A stretch of DNA of 64,000 bases, from assembly GCA_963556195.1 (NCBI GenBank), contig OY744533.1, positions 46,693,379-46,757,378 on the forward strand, in the 5' to 3' direction. The first letter of the stretch is position 1. Each line of letters starts with the position of its first letter. This DNA is from Sepiola atlantica (taxonomy: Eukaryota > Mollusca > Cephalopoda > Sepiida > Sepiolidae). Below are positions 46,026 through 58,381 of this stretch, one piece after another. The notes under the pieces are model-generated. The model was given only the letters and a program-made list of their open reading frames with translations. It ran no database searches and was not told the origin of the DNA. The translations under genes were made by a program, and so were the position numbers.

Positions 46026-46489
46026 GTGTGTGGGTGATATGGCCCTGTTTAGGGGCCAGAATGAAAACACGGGCACAGGGTTTAGGTATATATATCGTAA
46101 GATTCATTTTTCTATAAGATTCGGACTTTGTTATTATTAATGTTCCGATTGTATTGGTTATGAAAATAACAGCTGTTATTTTTTAAAGAAAGACTAACTT
46201 TGCTTGATACAAAACCTTTTGTTTGTCAGAAAATATCTCCTTTTGTTAGCAATTCGCAAACATAGAACAGTTCACAATTACAATATTACATATATGAAAC
46301 TACCTCCTTGTACAAAACTAATTCATTTTGAACAGACAGAAACACACAAAAATGTGTGTGGTTTCACTCCTCTAGCCCAACATAAGAGGATCAGGTAAAG
46401 GGTGGGGAGTGAGTAGTGGAAATATACTTATCTTCTTCAACCCACCACCAGAGGACTGGTGGGTAAGAGTCCTTTGATCCATGAAAAGC
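46026..46489. other. No gene recognised
   Basis: Contains a small GGCCCTGTTTAGGGGCC palindrome near 46041; otherwise nothing. Confidence 0.4.
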
Positions 46490-47056
46490 TTTATTGCTAT
46501 CAAAACTATTTGATCATTTTTACATTACAACAAATACATACACACAATGCGGCACAATAGAGTGTGTAAATATATTCACTGGACCATCTCCAAAAATTGA
46601 ACACCCAGTCTACCAACAAGTCCTTGGAACATATACCAGAAAGAACTGTGGGAAATAAGTTATGCACCATCCACTATGATTATGCAATCGCTACACCTAC
46701 ATATTTAGAAAACGGAGCTGTTAAATCTGACACAGTGATATAGGACAAGATGAAGAGAGTAGCAACCCTAGTTGAAGGCAGTGTCTCTAATGATGCCGGC
46801 CTAAACAAGGCTGAGAGGGAGAAAAGAATTAAATACCAAGTCTTATGTATGCCATGAAAAGAAAATGGAACCTTAGGAAGTTTTCAATTATTCCAGTAAT
46901 CATAGGAGCTACTGGGCACAAGAACAAGAACTTAAAAAACTACCTGGTGTAGATACCCGGCGAACCAAGTGCAAGAGAGATTCAAACAATTGCACTTAGA
47001 GGGATGGCTAGAATTCTAAAAAAGATCTTCTCCCGGTTGGAGTCTCTGAAATAACG
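46490..47056 (+). pseudogene. Decayed RLE-type LINE C-terminus
   Basis: Fragments in shifting frames: LENGAVKSDTVI then KMKRVATLVEGSVSNDAG, LNKAEREKRIKYQ, FSIIPVIIGATGHKNKN and IQTIALRGMARILKK. The order (endonuclease core, K-YQ helix, IIPV.IGA, then C-terminal ALRG.ARIL) matches the same domain in 18755-19198 but from a different subfamily. Internal stops make it a pseudogene. Confidence 0.7.
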
Positions 47057-47227
47057 TGTGAATATCTGACATCTGGTAGGATGCCCCATCTACAGCAAAC
47101 ACAAAGAGAAAAGAATTTTTTAAAAAAGCTATATTATTACAAGATTTCTGTGTAAAAATATATTTAAGTAAGGCATTAAGTTAAATGCCAGAATTAATCC
47201 AGTTAGAAGAAAATAATTCTCTGACAC

Positions 47228-47375
47228 TAAAAAAATGGCACTCATAGAATCGTTAATAAAATTCACAATCTTATTTGCAATCCAACCATATTTATGACAA
47301 ATAAACTTCAGCCTATGACTGACTTGTCCACCAAGTTTCATTCGTGAACGCCCAACAGTCTTTGTTTTACCACTA
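47228..47375 (+). mobile_element. Mariner-like relic, one end only
   Basis: ATAGAATCGTTAATAAAATT, GCAATCCAACCATATTTATG and TGACTTGTCCACCAAGTTTC match the left end of 14427-15006. Confidence 0.7.
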
Positions 47376-47605
47376 TTGAAATTATAAGCACAACGAGATA
47401 CGACATGTAAAATTAACTATAAATGAATCCTCGTTTCTTTTTATTTCCGTAGGATTACATAATTCGCTCAACAGTTCTTTTATTACATACGAGCTTAAAA
47501 GCCGTTTTCTGTATGGAGTTTGACACTTGCTCCTGTCGAGGTCAACTTTGGCGTCAGAAAAATAACGGCACTGGTTCACAAACACTTTATTTCAATTACA
47601 AACTA

Positions 47606-48045
47606 CAGGGTGTCCATACCTGACTTGCTCATCAAGTTTCAGTCATGGACGTTCAACAGACTTTATTTTATTGCAAACACATATGGATACAACGCACACA
47701 ATTATCAATAACTCTTCTGTTCAGGAATAGTCTGAGGATTGTTTTGATAGACATTATCTTTAAGATAACCCCACAAATAAAAATCTGGGGGAGATTAAGC
47801 TCCGGTGAGTGTGAAGCCCATTCAGGATCACACCTCCTACTGATAAGATAATCACCAAAGTTTCCTCGCATATCATTGAATGGCGATAACACAAAGACAG
47901 TTGGACATGTATGACTGAATATTGGTGGACAAGTCAAGCATAGACTGAATTTTATTTGTACCAAATGTGGTTGGATTGCAGAAAGAATTGTGAATTTTAT
48001 TAACGATTCCGTGGATTGCCTTTAATTGGGTGGGGTCATGAAAAA
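47606..48045 (-). mobile_element. Mariner-like relic with transposase remnant
   Basis: Left end CAGGGTGTCC, then mariner sub-terminal repeats on both sides. The minus strand (about 47880-47680) reads GDYLISRR, HSPELNLPQIFI and KRRI-like IDNCVRCIH, a decayed SPDLTP...LWGYLK block. Related to 14427-15006. Confidence 0.7.
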
Positions 48046-48699
48046 TGAAATACTAATAGAAAAATAAATAGCAGTCACCCATTTAGGAGAGTAGAAAGTG
48101 GACCTTGGATTTACTTTCGTCAACCTCGTAACTCTCGCTTCCCTTATATTGTCCTTTAGTCCTCACATTCCATGAGCGATGTTTCTGAAAAAGGGGGAAG
48201 AATTGCTGTTTTCTGGGTCAGGATCTATCAATGTAGCACTTATCGTTGGATGTTTTTTACCTTGAAGTAGTATTTTTTAGCTCTTTAAAACAAAACTTTT
48301 ATCATTTGACTATGAATACAGAAATATGTGAAAATGCTAAGATTAATCAAGTTTGGAGTAAGTAATAATCCCAATATAGCAATCAAGATAACAATAATAA
48401 CCAGGCCCCACGAGAGGGAGATGCAGTCGGTTCACTGCATCAGGAACTATAAGACTCTTGGGGGTCGATGAATATCAATGTTCAAGATTGAAATTGGCAA
48501 TTATGCATGATTATTTATTGTTGCTTTGAAGCTAAAAGGATTCCATGGCTGTAGATTACCGAAAGGCCTTTGTACCCCTAAAATCCCATGTGGGACTGAG
48601 ACCCCTAAACTTAGTCTTCTTTGATTTTGTGTTTAAACATTTTGCTAAGATAATCTATTTATCGATCTATAGATCTGTATGTGCGTATATATCAATCAA
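48046..48699. other. No gene seen
   Basis: AT-rich spacer; nothing recognised. Confidence 0.4.
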
Positions 48700-49250
48700 T
48701 CTATCAAAAGTATCCTATATCTCTATAAAGCCACCATTCGCTCGTGCATAGAGTAGTGTTGCCACATCTGTGCTGGTGCACCAACCACTAACCTCTCCCT
48801 CTTGGACAGGGTGCAAAAAGAGTTTCTAACCTAATAGATATCGCCCCATCTTCTAAACTTCAGTCTCTGTCGTATCGCTCGCTGCAGTTTTGCACCCCTG
48901 TGCTTGTTTTACAAGTGCTTCCGATGAACTTACTACACGTTTACCCTCTCAACGAGAATACCCCCAACCTACTCGACTAGCAGCAACATTCCACTCCATC
49001 GTTGTAAATGTTCCTAGATGCTGAAAGATTTTCTACTCTAGTAGCTTCTTTCCTCGAACCGCTTGCCTTTGGAATTCCATCCCTGCTCCCTATTTCCCCA
49101 ATTGTACCAACATGCAGAAATTTAAATGTAATGTGAACAAACATCTTGTTGCCCAATCTCCTCCACACATGTTGACTCCCTATAAATCTGACCAATATCA
49201 TAGTAGCCTCTTATGTCATAGTGGAATATGCCTTGTTTGGGTGAACAAAA
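48700..49250 (+). pseudogene. Non-LTR retrotransposon 3' end (family 1, copy 6)
   Basis: Shares YISIKPPFARA, the LSLLDRVQK region and the CSLFPQLYQHAEI-type end (in another frame) with copy 1, ending near GCCTTGTTTGGGTGAAC. Several frameshifts. Confidence 0.72.
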
Positions 49251-49442
49251 ATAAGTATTTTGGGTTGAGAGTAGAGTTATCGTGGGTACAAGTCTGTCAG
49301 GGGACGGTTAAACTGAATCAATGCACTTCAAAAACATTTCAAGACCCAAAACGGCCTTTAATGTGAATAAATATTACGATTATAATTGGAGTTTAGATGG
49401 GTTGAATTGCTGACTATTTGTTGTACTCCTCAGATTTTTTTG

Positions 49443-49863
49443 CGGATGAAACATAATATAGTGGAACCTCGATTCTGAAAAGATGTTCGAAAACCAGATT
49501 GTTTGAAAACCGAATCATATTTTGTCATTAAAAATAATGTAAAAGAGATTAATTCGTTGTCAAGCACCAAATGAATGCTTATTTACCCATTTTTTTTTTA
49601 CGATTCCTCAACTTTAAAATAAAATTTTAACAGGTTTTTAAAAATATAGTTTCTAATAAAAACGCAGTTGGATTTAAAAACCCAAGAGTGTCTACCCTGC
49701 ATAGAACTTTTAATGTTTCATCAGTCGGTATGCTTCGGTTGCCGTCAGCGTGGTTTGGGAATTGAAATTTTGTTAGAAAACCGAGGTATTTCCGCCTTAA
49801 ATTTTTTGTTCGAAATCCGAATTGTTCCAGTTCAAAGATGTTCATGAACCGAGGTTTGACTGC
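49443..49863. mobile_element. Pogo/Tigger-like MITE
   Basis: Left end AGTGGAACCTCGATTCTGAA and right end, inverted, CAGTCAAACCTCGGTTCATG are imperfect inverted repeats of the CAGT..AACCTCG type seen in pogo/Tigger elements. About 420 bp with no transposase. Confidence 0.65.
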
Positions 49864-50074
49864 ATCCCAAAGAATGTTGAATCATTATTTAGCCAAGATT
49901 AAAATACAATTATCATGTCTTCTGTTTCAAAATGGATGACGGTTGCATTTCGTCAACTGAGAAATTAGGGAATATATTTTTTTAAGTTTTAGATTTTACA
50001 ATTTTTAATTGTTTATTAATTAATTTTTAAAAATATGCAAATCATCCTTTAGTCTTAAAATATTGATACCAATG
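49864..50074. other. No gene seen
   Basis: Short AT-rich spacer. Confidence 0.4.
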
Positions 50075-50325
50075 GTATTTACTTCCTTCCCACTGCAGGA
50101 AGATGTGTCACAAGGCTGGAAAGGTAGGAAATAGGAAAAGAAAGGACATCAGACGGATGGTGCACTCTGGCCCAAGAAAATAACCCAACAGCATTACTTG
50201 GTAAGGGCGCCTCAGGCGATTGGCAATAAACTAATTTCTTCTCAATGCAAGAAAGTAAAATCTGGAAGGATGCACCTTCTAAGACTGAAAAGGACCATAC
50301 CTCACCCCGAGAGACCATTGCCGGC
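50075..50325 (-). mobile_element. SINE type A body, headless
   Basis: TTTACTTCCTTCCCACTGCA, GGTGCACTCTGGCC, GGTAAGGGCGCCTCAGGCGA, TTGGCAATAAACTAA and ATGCACCTTCTAAGACTGAA match the body of 8184-8503. Confidence 0.7.
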
Positions 50326-50544
50326 CGATGCCACAGCAGCCCATTCTATATTGGATTGATTGTCAAGAACATATCCTTAACTAGTATGAAACCATCGGAC
50401 CGAGTCTAGCACTTTGAGTCTCGGGGCTCTCACAAATAAGGGCCTTCTTTAGATTTCTCTGACTAGTTCTATTTATACATACAAACAGTGGCAAACTACA
50501 GTCCTGTAAGTCTCCTCCGAATAGCTGACTTGGATATTAGCATA

Positions 50545-50760
50545 TTATTTACTTCCTTACAAGGAGGTTAGACACAAGGTCAGGTGTAATATTGAGAAAT
50601 CAGTGCATTAGGATAAGTGCACTCTGGTCTACAAAAAATGCCTGAGTATCTCCGTCGACAATTAGCAATAAACTAACCTCTTCTCAGAGAGAAGGTAAAG
50701 CCTGGGAGGGTGGACCTCCTAGGGCTGAACAGAACCATACCTCAGCCTTTGAACTTTGTA
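50545..50760 (-). mobile_element. SINE type A body, headless
   Basis: TTTACTTCCTTACAAGGAGG, AAGTGCACTCTGGTC, TTAGCAATAAACTAACC, GGTAAAGCCTGGGAGGGTGG and ACCTCCTAGGGCTGAACAGA match the type A body. Confidence 0.7.
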
Positions 50761-50944
50761 TACATGTGGGCTTGCATTACAAACATATTAGAGCCTCACA
50801 TGCTCACATCCCTCACTCTTTGTAGGCTTAGGCCTGAATAGGCCAAGGTCTCTGCAAATTAGTTACGAGTAATCTCTGTAAACTCGGTTGTTAATGATTT
50901 CACTATTAATGTAATATTTTCATTTTTATAAGTAACTGCCCCTC

Positions 50945-51400
50945 TCTACATCTGGGGTGTTGTATAGCAGCTGTGCCAGGAGCATCATGATATATGGCCG
51001 TGAATACTGGTCTCTCTCACTCATCTGCAGCGCAATGACAGATCCATGATCAGATGGATCTGCAATGTGAAATCTGACCAAACCCAACACATCAGATCAA
51101 AGGATTTGCTGAAAGCATTACACTTGCCCAGCATGGAGGTTATTCTAAGGATGAATCGATTGCACTGGTATGGTCATGTGGAACGTTCATCCTCCTGGAT
51201 AAACCGTTGCAGAAGGATGAATGTCCTAAATTGCAGGAAGGTTGGCTGGCCAAGGAAAACTTGGAAGCAAGTGATTAGACAAGACTGCACAGAGTAGAAT
51301 TTTGAGACAGCTGACCTACTGAACCGTGAGAGGTGGAGAGTGAGCTTGTGTAATATCATTAAATGTCTGACCCCTGACCCCAAGGGAAAAGTGACATTAA
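50945..51400 (+). pseudogene. LINE polymerase C-terminal fragment
   Basis: After a frameshifted SIMIYGREYWSLS (the R-VMLYGSETW block), the frame 51046-51297 reads MIRWICNVKSDQ, LHLPSMEVILR, LHWYGHVERSSSWINR and GWPRKTWKQVI. That is the usual end of a non-LTR polymerase. The 3' UTR may extend to about 51400. Similar to the family at 38431. Confidence 0.8.
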
Positions 51401-52949
51401 ATGAATAGAAGACAGAAAAGAAGAAAGAACTTGATTTTTAGTGTTGTAAAGGAAAATCTGGCAATTCTTATATTTTTTTCAGAATCTGCCCATCGAGAAT
51501 ATTCCTTGCATAAATCAGGAGTACAAAAGAGAAAAGCAAAAAAAGAAACGTGATGACACTGAAAGAAAAGGTTTACAGACAGTTTCAAATAGGTATGAAA
51601 AAAACCCAAGATGATTTAGAAACATATATGGATGCAAATTTGGAAGAAGGGGAAAGTGTACGTGGCAGTTGTGAACAAGATAGCTGATATGGGAATGAGA
51701 TAAAAACTAATAAAGAAACAAATTCAGGGAAGTGTACAAATACGATGGCAATAGATGTTATTTCAGAACATGGACCTGGTGGAGCAGATCAAAATGTAGA
51801 TTCCAAAAATGAAGCAGATTTCAGTCTTTCTCCCTTTGGTGTAACTGTATGATTTTTTTCTACTTTAGAGATTCGCAGATGCTCAGAACATGCGATATTT
51901 TACAAGAACGGTTAAGAAAAATGAAAAGCAAAAAGTTTCTCCCCTTAGTATAAAGATTAAGAAAGTTTTTGTTTATCATAAAAAGAATGCTTTTATTTCT
52001 TGCTTAAATTAATTTACAAATAAACAAACGGGCCTTGGACCTGTGCCGACTGTGCTACAGCGAGTCTCTCTCTTTATGAATTACCCTGTCCATCAGACTC
52101 TCTTCTTGCACCAAACAGGCACCCGATTAAATAATTTTTGTTTACATCATCTGACATCAGCTCTGTGAACCGATTCTTGATCACAGCTTTCCTGGACAAT
52201 ACTGTTGCTTGTGCTTTTCAACCACAGACGTCATGGACAAAGAATGTTTTCACTTTATTTCTTTAAAAAATAATTCTTTATTCTTTTTTTATTTTTTTAT
52301 TTTGACTTCAAATCCGTCCGCAGATGAAAATACAATTATACATGAATAAAAAGTGAGCAAAATTAGGTGTAATATCACAGTATTTCACGAATGTTTAATT
52401 CTATGCAAGAATAAGGTTATTAGTATTTATTTTAGGGTATGATTGTTCGAAAAATAATAACGTTTCAGTAGAAAGTGTGTAGAAATAAAATTTATCAAAT
52501 TATGATTATTAAAAGATGTCAAATATTTAACAATCTTGCTGAAATAATTTCACATAGATGTATATGCTGAAACAGGTTAGCATAGTATGTTTTTCGATCA
52601 AGACAGTGCAACTTGATTTCGTGAAAAATACTACAAAATTAGCAAATACAATTTCTGAACATGGTACTCATATTTCAAAAGTGAAAGGCTAACTAAGTAT
52701 ACAGATTAAAAGTATCTGGACGACGACCAGCAGCGAAAATCAATGAAATTCATAAAACAGTAGTCACACAATGAAAGCAGTTTAAGATAAATTTAAAAAA
52801 TAAAAGCATTGGATTTGTCGACATTGGATTCCTCATCCAATAAGTTCTTTCTAAAGCAGACATGGAGAATTATGTTACCAGAGACCATATTAAGTTATGT
52901 TACCAGAGATCATATTAAGTTATGCTACCAGAGGTCATCTCTAGTCTAT
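51401..52949. other. No gene recognised
   Basis: AT-rich; repeated ATGTTACCAGAGA(T/C)CATATTAA at 52873-52935 (three short copies). Confidence 0.45.
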
Positions 52950-53470
52950 AGTAGAATGGGACCAAAAATCGATTGTCACATTTAATGCTACCGAAACAAT
53001 ACTCTTTTCATGTGACAACTATGGACAGGGTGCGAAGAAGAATTTCTAACCCAATAGATCCCGCACTGTCTGCCAAGCTCCAACCCCTGTCGCATTGTTG
53101 CAGAGTTGCATTCCTATGCTTGTTTTACCAGTAGTTCCACAGAATGTGTTCCGATGAGTTTACTGCATTTGTACCCTCCTCAATGTAAATACCCCCGACT
53201 CACAGCAAAATCACACCTCTTCACTTTAGCTGTCCCTAGATGCTGGAGGATTTTCTAATTTCATAGCTTCTTTCTTTGGACAGCTTTGGAATTCCGTCCT
53301 TGCTCGCTGTTTTCCCGACCATAGCAACATTCAGAAATTTAAATGTAATGTGAATAAACATCTTGCTGCCAATTCCCCGCCAACCTTGCCACTCTATAAA
53401 TCTGGCCTCTATTACAGTAGCCCGTTATGCTTCAGTAGTAATATGCCATGTTTGGTGTGAACAACATAAA
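52950..53470 (+). pseudogene. Non-LTR retrotransposon 3' end (family 1, copy 7)
   Basis: Family 1 blocks in order: TGGACAGGGTGCGAAGAAGA, TAACCCAATAGATCCCGCAC, TGCTTGTTTTACCAGTAGTT, TTTAAATGTAATGTGAATAA and a TGTTTGGTGTGAAC end. The RT core is absent. Confidence 0.72.
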
Positions 53471-53716
53471 ATTGTCTAAGGATGGTAACAATTAAATATG
53501 TCCAGAAAGTATGCTGAAGTTCAAAAACATTAATGCTGTAAAGCATACCCGGGATTGACTTATCTGGGGTCAGGAGACCCTATATTGTTTTCCTTGTCGG
53601 CTATTTTAGAACATCATTTGCTGCAGACTGGGTACTGCATCCAAATTTGCATTAGTTAGAGTTGAAGGCTGGAGAGCCAGTGCTAAGTAATGGAAATTAC
53701 GTAACAGGGTTTCTGG

Positions 53717-54265
53717 TTATGAAAAGATTAATGAGCATAGGTAATGCTATCTAAAAAGATTAATGAGCATAGGTAATGCTATCAAAAAAGATTAATGAGC
53801 ATAGGTAATGCTATCTAAAAAGATTAATGAGCATAGGTAATGCTATCAAAAAAGATTAATGAGCATAGGTAATGCTATCTAAAAAGATTAATGAGCATAG
53901 GTAAGGCTATCTAAAAAGATTAATGAGCATAGGTAAGGCTATCTAAAAAGATTAATGAGCATAGGTAATGCTATCTAAAAAGATTAATGAGCATAGGTAA
54001 TGCTATCTAAAAAGATTAATGAGCATAGGTAAGGCTATCTAAAAAGATTAATGAGCATAGGTAAGGCTATCTAAAAAGATTAATGAGCATAGGTAATGCT
54101 ATCTAAAAAGATTAATGAGCATAGGTAATGCTATCAAAAAAGATTAATGAGCATAGGTAAGGCTATCTAAAAAGATTAATGAGCATAGGTAAGGCTATCT
54201 AAAAAGATTAATGAGCATAGGTAAGGCTATCTAAAAAGATTAATGAGCATAGGTAATGCTATCTA
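53717..54265. repeat. 32-bp minisatellite, 17 copies
   Basis: Unit AAAAAGATTAATGAGCATAG then GTAATGCTATCT, with GTAATG and GTAAGG variants. Copies are nearly identical, so the array is young. Confidence 0.97.
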
Positions 54266-54285
54266 GCTTGGCGTGAATTACAAAG

Positions 54286-54625
54286 ATGGCTGTCATTGCA
54301 AAAAGCTATGTAGAATCTTCTAGAAGCACCAATCAAAATGGAATCGGAGAAATGGTACAACATTTTGAAAGAAAATGTTATTTTTATCCTAACTATGAAG
54401 AACATGGACATGCTTTCCAGGGTGCTTCGCAATGTATCGAGGACTCAAATAATAAAAACGCTTTTAGGTTTTTTAGAGCTGGGGTACCACTGGGACCCCA
54501 TTCTAAACGAACACATGTTTAAGGTAGAAATATTGCAGAAAAAGGGTGAAACTCTACAAGAACATTACCTTTCTAATGAATCCCAAAATGAATTATTTGT
54601 AGAATGTTCTGATCTTGTTAAATAG
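54286..54625 (+). CDS. Unidentified frame after the minisatellite
   Basis: Two overlapping frames, 54286-54522 (78 aa) and 54338-54625 (95 aa). The second contains YNILKENVIFILTMKNMDML, LLGFLELGYHWDP, then an acidic end. No family recognised. A decayed transposon protein is possible. Confidence 0.25.
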
Positions 54626-55431
54626 CACACTTTGGGAGAAAGACAGTCTGCAAACTATTAGGCAATAATACTTAAAGCCACTCTACGAACGGCACACACG
54701 TGGATCTTTTATTCACTTATTTGGAAAAGGAGATTTTACCCTTGAACTATTAGAAAAACCTGTCATCATATACCATACACGATTGATCGAACCTACTAAA
54801 AATCAGTAAGTAGAAAATAAAATAAAAGTATTACATTACATATTGTCTCTTTATGCATATTATCATCTCGTTTTAAACAAAAATATGACAGTTTTATTTT
54901 TTATCGAAGTGAAGGTATTTTTCCATGAATGTTTTTTTCCTGAAGAAGTCATTTATTTCTTAATTTGTTGTTTTCGAACTATTGTAAGGAGAAAAATAAT
55001 GTTAACACCCGACCTAGAAATGGTACATATATGGATTTGATATAGACTTACATTGAAAAGAAGGTCTTAACCACGAAATATTAGAAAAAACTTGTCACTA
55101 TATAACACACGATTGATTGAAGACGAAAATAAAACAATGAGTAGAAAATAAACGAAAAGTATTACATTACAAATTGTCTTTTTATGTCTATTACGATTTC
55201 ATTTTTAATCTAGACAGTCTTGCAATTCATCCATAAACTTACATTCCATTGTCACAGTCTCAAACCTATCTATAAACTATACATAATGCTTCAAGCAAAC
55301 TACAACATCTACAATAACAGATTCCACACCAGATTCATTAAGCAAACAATATTCCTTTTGCATTACATAGATTGCTATGAATCAGCATTTGACATTATGT
55401 CAAATGAAGTGAAAATGTTATAGCTATTTTG

Positions 55432-55433
<2 letters not shown>
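54626..55433. other. No gene seen
   Basis: AT-rich; a ~130-bp segment is duplicated (AGTAGAAAATAAAATAAAAG at 54810, AGTAGAAAATAAACGAAAAG at 55140, each with flanking similarity). Confidence 0.5.
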
Positions 55434-55475
<42 letters not shown>

Positions 55476-55536
55476 TATATATATATATATATATAGATAT
55501 ATATATATATATATAGATATATATATATATATATAG

Positions 55537-55575
<39 letters not shown>

Positions 55576-55580
55576 AAAAA
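55434..55580. repeat. (TA)n with GATA interruptions, (GA)n
   Basis: TA dinucleotides broken by regularly spaced AGATAT, then GA. Confidence 0.95.
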
Positions 55581-55649
55581 AAGAGGGTAGTGCAGTATTA
55601 GTGCAATTCCAACGAGAGAAAAGTATATATGTAAAGGAGTAAGGCTACC

Positions 55650-55860
55650 AACATTTGTAAAAAGTTTTTTTCAACATTTATTTATTATTTTGTTATTTTA
55701 TCATCTTATAATTTTTAATAACGCGTTTCAAGCGGCGGTCCGCTCTCATCAGATATATGAATCCATTTGATTTCGATTTGAAAGAGTGTTGTTTCATTTT
55801 GAAATTAAACAACACTCTTTCAAATCGAAAGACATTTCTTCAAATGGATTTACATATCTG
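55650..55860 (-). ncRNA. Hammerhead-like motif with strong stem II, next to a hairpin
   Basis: On the minus strand CTGATGA (55752-55746), stem II AGCGG/CCGCT, and GAAACGCG (55729-55722) match the consensus, including the palindromic CGCG of short stem III motifs. Upstream are inverted arms (55758-55800 and 55801-55853). An upstream cleavage triplet was not found. Confidence 0.6.
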
Positions 55861-56448
55861 TAAAAGTAGATAGTCAGCAAATACACAAGAAAAATCACAA
55901 ACATTTGTCTGATCAATTTTTCATCTTTTTCCTTTTCAAAAAACTTCTTCGAAAAAGTTCTTTGAATTAAAAAGAGGAAATATTACTCATCCAAAACTGT
56001 GTTTGATCCGATTTGTCGTTTATATTTGAGAGTTATCCACTTTTTTCCATTTATTTTTTCGCCACACACACACTATATATATATAGGTAGATAGATAGAT
56101 AGATAGATATTTACTAATAATAAATAATAAATTTGCGGCCTTTCTTTTTTTTATCCTGTATCTGTTGCCGCATAGTTCCGGTCTGTTAACATCTTGCTGT
56201 CAGACAGGAACCCTACGGCAGCAGAACCGGAGAAAAAACCGAAAAACAAACAGAAAAATGTCCTCAATAACAATTATTAATTCTGTTTTGAAGAAATGTT
56301 CTCGAAATATTGGATGAAAAATATATTAATAACCTTTAACATCCGAATTATTTTATCCTAAATTTGTATTGTAAAGGCTTTTAATAAAATATAATAATTT
56401 CTATACTACACACTATGCTTCAATGAACATTTACTCTTTCTTACCTAT

Positions 56449-56510
<62 letters not shown>

Positions 56511-56622
56511 GATTAGATTTTTTTTAATTAAAAACTCATTTAAGTAAGTCTTATCTTAAAAATACAGAGAGTTACTTACCTTGGTTTATAAATTTTCATA
56601 TTAAATTCCGTTTTATTTTGAA
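55861..56622. other. No gene; GATA and TA microsatellites
   Basis: (GATA)n near 56085-56110 and (TA)n at 56450-56507. A hairpin ATCTGTTGCCG.../CGGCAGCAGA lies near 56155-56230. Confidence 0.5.
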
Positions 56623-57100
56623 CTAGCTAACCCGTGCCCCGGCGCTGCCCGGGAAAGTCGAATAACTCAAAAAATTCCTTGCAAAATCTGTAACTATTGA
56701 ATTATTTGGTGCTTATGATTGACCAGCGTGAACAAAGATCACACAATGTTAATGTAAAACAGCAGCTGAAACAATTAATGCAATATGTGTAGTAATAACA
56801 CTCTTGTCATGATGACAATTTAAAGCAAGCATTGAGCTCATCAGCGCGACTTCCATGTGGAACAATAGGAAGTGTTTGTCAAAAGTCTGCGCGAAGTGTT
56901 TGTCAAAAGTCTGCGCAAAGTGTTTGTCAGAAGTCTGTTTTTTCTTTAGTTGCGCCATACCATCTTGAACAATTGATGGTTGCTCATGCGGTTGGTATGC
57001 CAAACTCGCTTCGGATGAGACACTGCACATGTAAAGCAGTCTCAAATAAAAAACAGCAAGTATCGGTGTACTTCTAGTATCTCCTTGTTTAGTCACTTTT
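56623..57100 (-). mobile_element. Helitron 3' end with internal 27-bp repeats
   Basis: A then CTAGCTAACCCGTGCCCCGG, with hairpin CCCGGCGCTGCCCGGG (56638-56653), is the inverse of a Helitron terminus. The body has three ~26-bp repeats of AGTGTTTGTCAAAAGTCTGC (56867-56940). Left edge clear, right edge not. Confidence 0.65.
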
Positions 57101-57420
57101 TTTTAGTAAATCATTTAGTCACATCAATTTTTATGAGTTGATATATGGAATATCTGATGTTTGGCTGTTAGTGTTGATAATTAATTAACTTAGTTAAAGA
57201 GAAGATTCTTCCTTGAACGTGGCTTCCAGTTATGAATTAATAAAGAGGATACTTATGCAGTTTACAGACCGGACTGAAATGATAACGTTATAATTTAGAA
57301 AGCCATTCTTAACATGTGGAGGTGGGGGTTAACTATTCTGTATTTTCCCATAACAATTTAATAAACCAAAGATAGCGTCAAAATCGAATTTAATGTGAAA
57401 ATCCTCTCTAAAATATAGTC
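57101..57420. other. No gene seen
   Basis: Contains the inverse of the 37-bp flanking repeat (near 57250, CTTATGCAGTTTACAGACCGG). Confidence 0.45.
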
Positions 57421-57746
57421 CGATCCGTAAACTGCATAAGCACCATAAATAGGCAAATAACGTATTATATAATATGTCTGATGTTATTTGTTACTTTTCA
57501 AAATCAAAATGACGTTGAAGTGTAGTGTCTGTTATACTATACATAATCTTTTCCCTCCTCGGTCAGTGAAGGAGAAATCCTTCTAGACTGCAGCATTTTT
57601 TATTTTAGTCCCAATCCGGAGTGTCCCTATTTGGGGAGATGGATTTTTCCCCACATTAGAAACCGACCTTGTGACTAACTGTGCCCTTGTGTGGAGGCAA
57701 GTAAGCCCGGTCCATAAACTGCATAAGCACCATAAAGAGGCAAATG
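57421..57746 (+). mobile_element. U2-headed SINE (type B) between direct repeats
   Basis: AAGTGTAGTGTCTGTTATAC then TCCTTCTAGACTGCAGC, CCGGAGTGTCCCTATTTGGG and a GGAGGCAAGTAA end mark the SINE, 57515-57703. It lies between two ~37-bp copies of CCGTAAACTGCATAAGCACC (57421-57457 and 57708-57746). Confidence 0.65.
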
Positions 57747-57909
57747 TAGGTGATTAGAATAGGATTTATCAATGTTTTGAATTAAACAAAATAGATTTTT
57801 CTATGTTTTGTGTAACTGTAAGTAGCGGGTTGTTTGTAAAAAAAACCCCAACCCCCCCTCCCCCCAAAAAAGTAAATGTGATCCAAAAATATGTGGAATG
57901 TTTACAAGT

Positions 57910-57975
57910 TTAGTGAAGGAAAATACTTCTAGACTGATGTAATTTTTATCCCAATCCGGAGTGTCCTTTTTTGGT
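57910..57975 (+). mobile_element. SINE type B fragment
   Basis: ACTTCTAGACTGATGTAATT then CCCAATCCGGAGTGTCC only. Confidence 0.6.
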
Positions 57976-58064
57976 TGTAGATTGAATTTAGCAACAATAA
58001 AAAAAACAATGGTGGTTCTTAATGCGTTGAAAATCCATTTCCTGGGGGGAAAAATAAGGTTGCC

Positions 58065-58165
58065 GCAGTCTAGTAGGATTTTTCTTCACTGACGAGGGAG
58101 AAAACAGAATAAGTTTAGTACTTCCCTGACCGAGAAGAGATCAATTAACAGATACTACACTGTTA
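58065..58165 (-). mobile_element. SINE type B fragment with U2 motif
   Basis: GCCGCAGTCTAGTAGGATTT, CTTCACTGACGAGGGAG and AACAGATACTACACTG (complement of U2 nucleotides 31-46). Confidence 0.6.
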
Positions 58166-58381
58166 TATTTTGAGGATATTTTGAAACGTAAAAAGGAATA
58201 AGTAAAAATAAACCAAATACAAACCGAATATAATCTTTTTGTTTATTGTAGTAAATAAATAAATAAATGAAAAGAAATAATTGGGTGGGATCCCAAATCC
58301 ATCTACATAAAAATTGCCGCATTCTAGAAGGATCTCAAAACTAAAAGAAGAGATTTTTTTATTGTAATAAGTAAATAAAAA

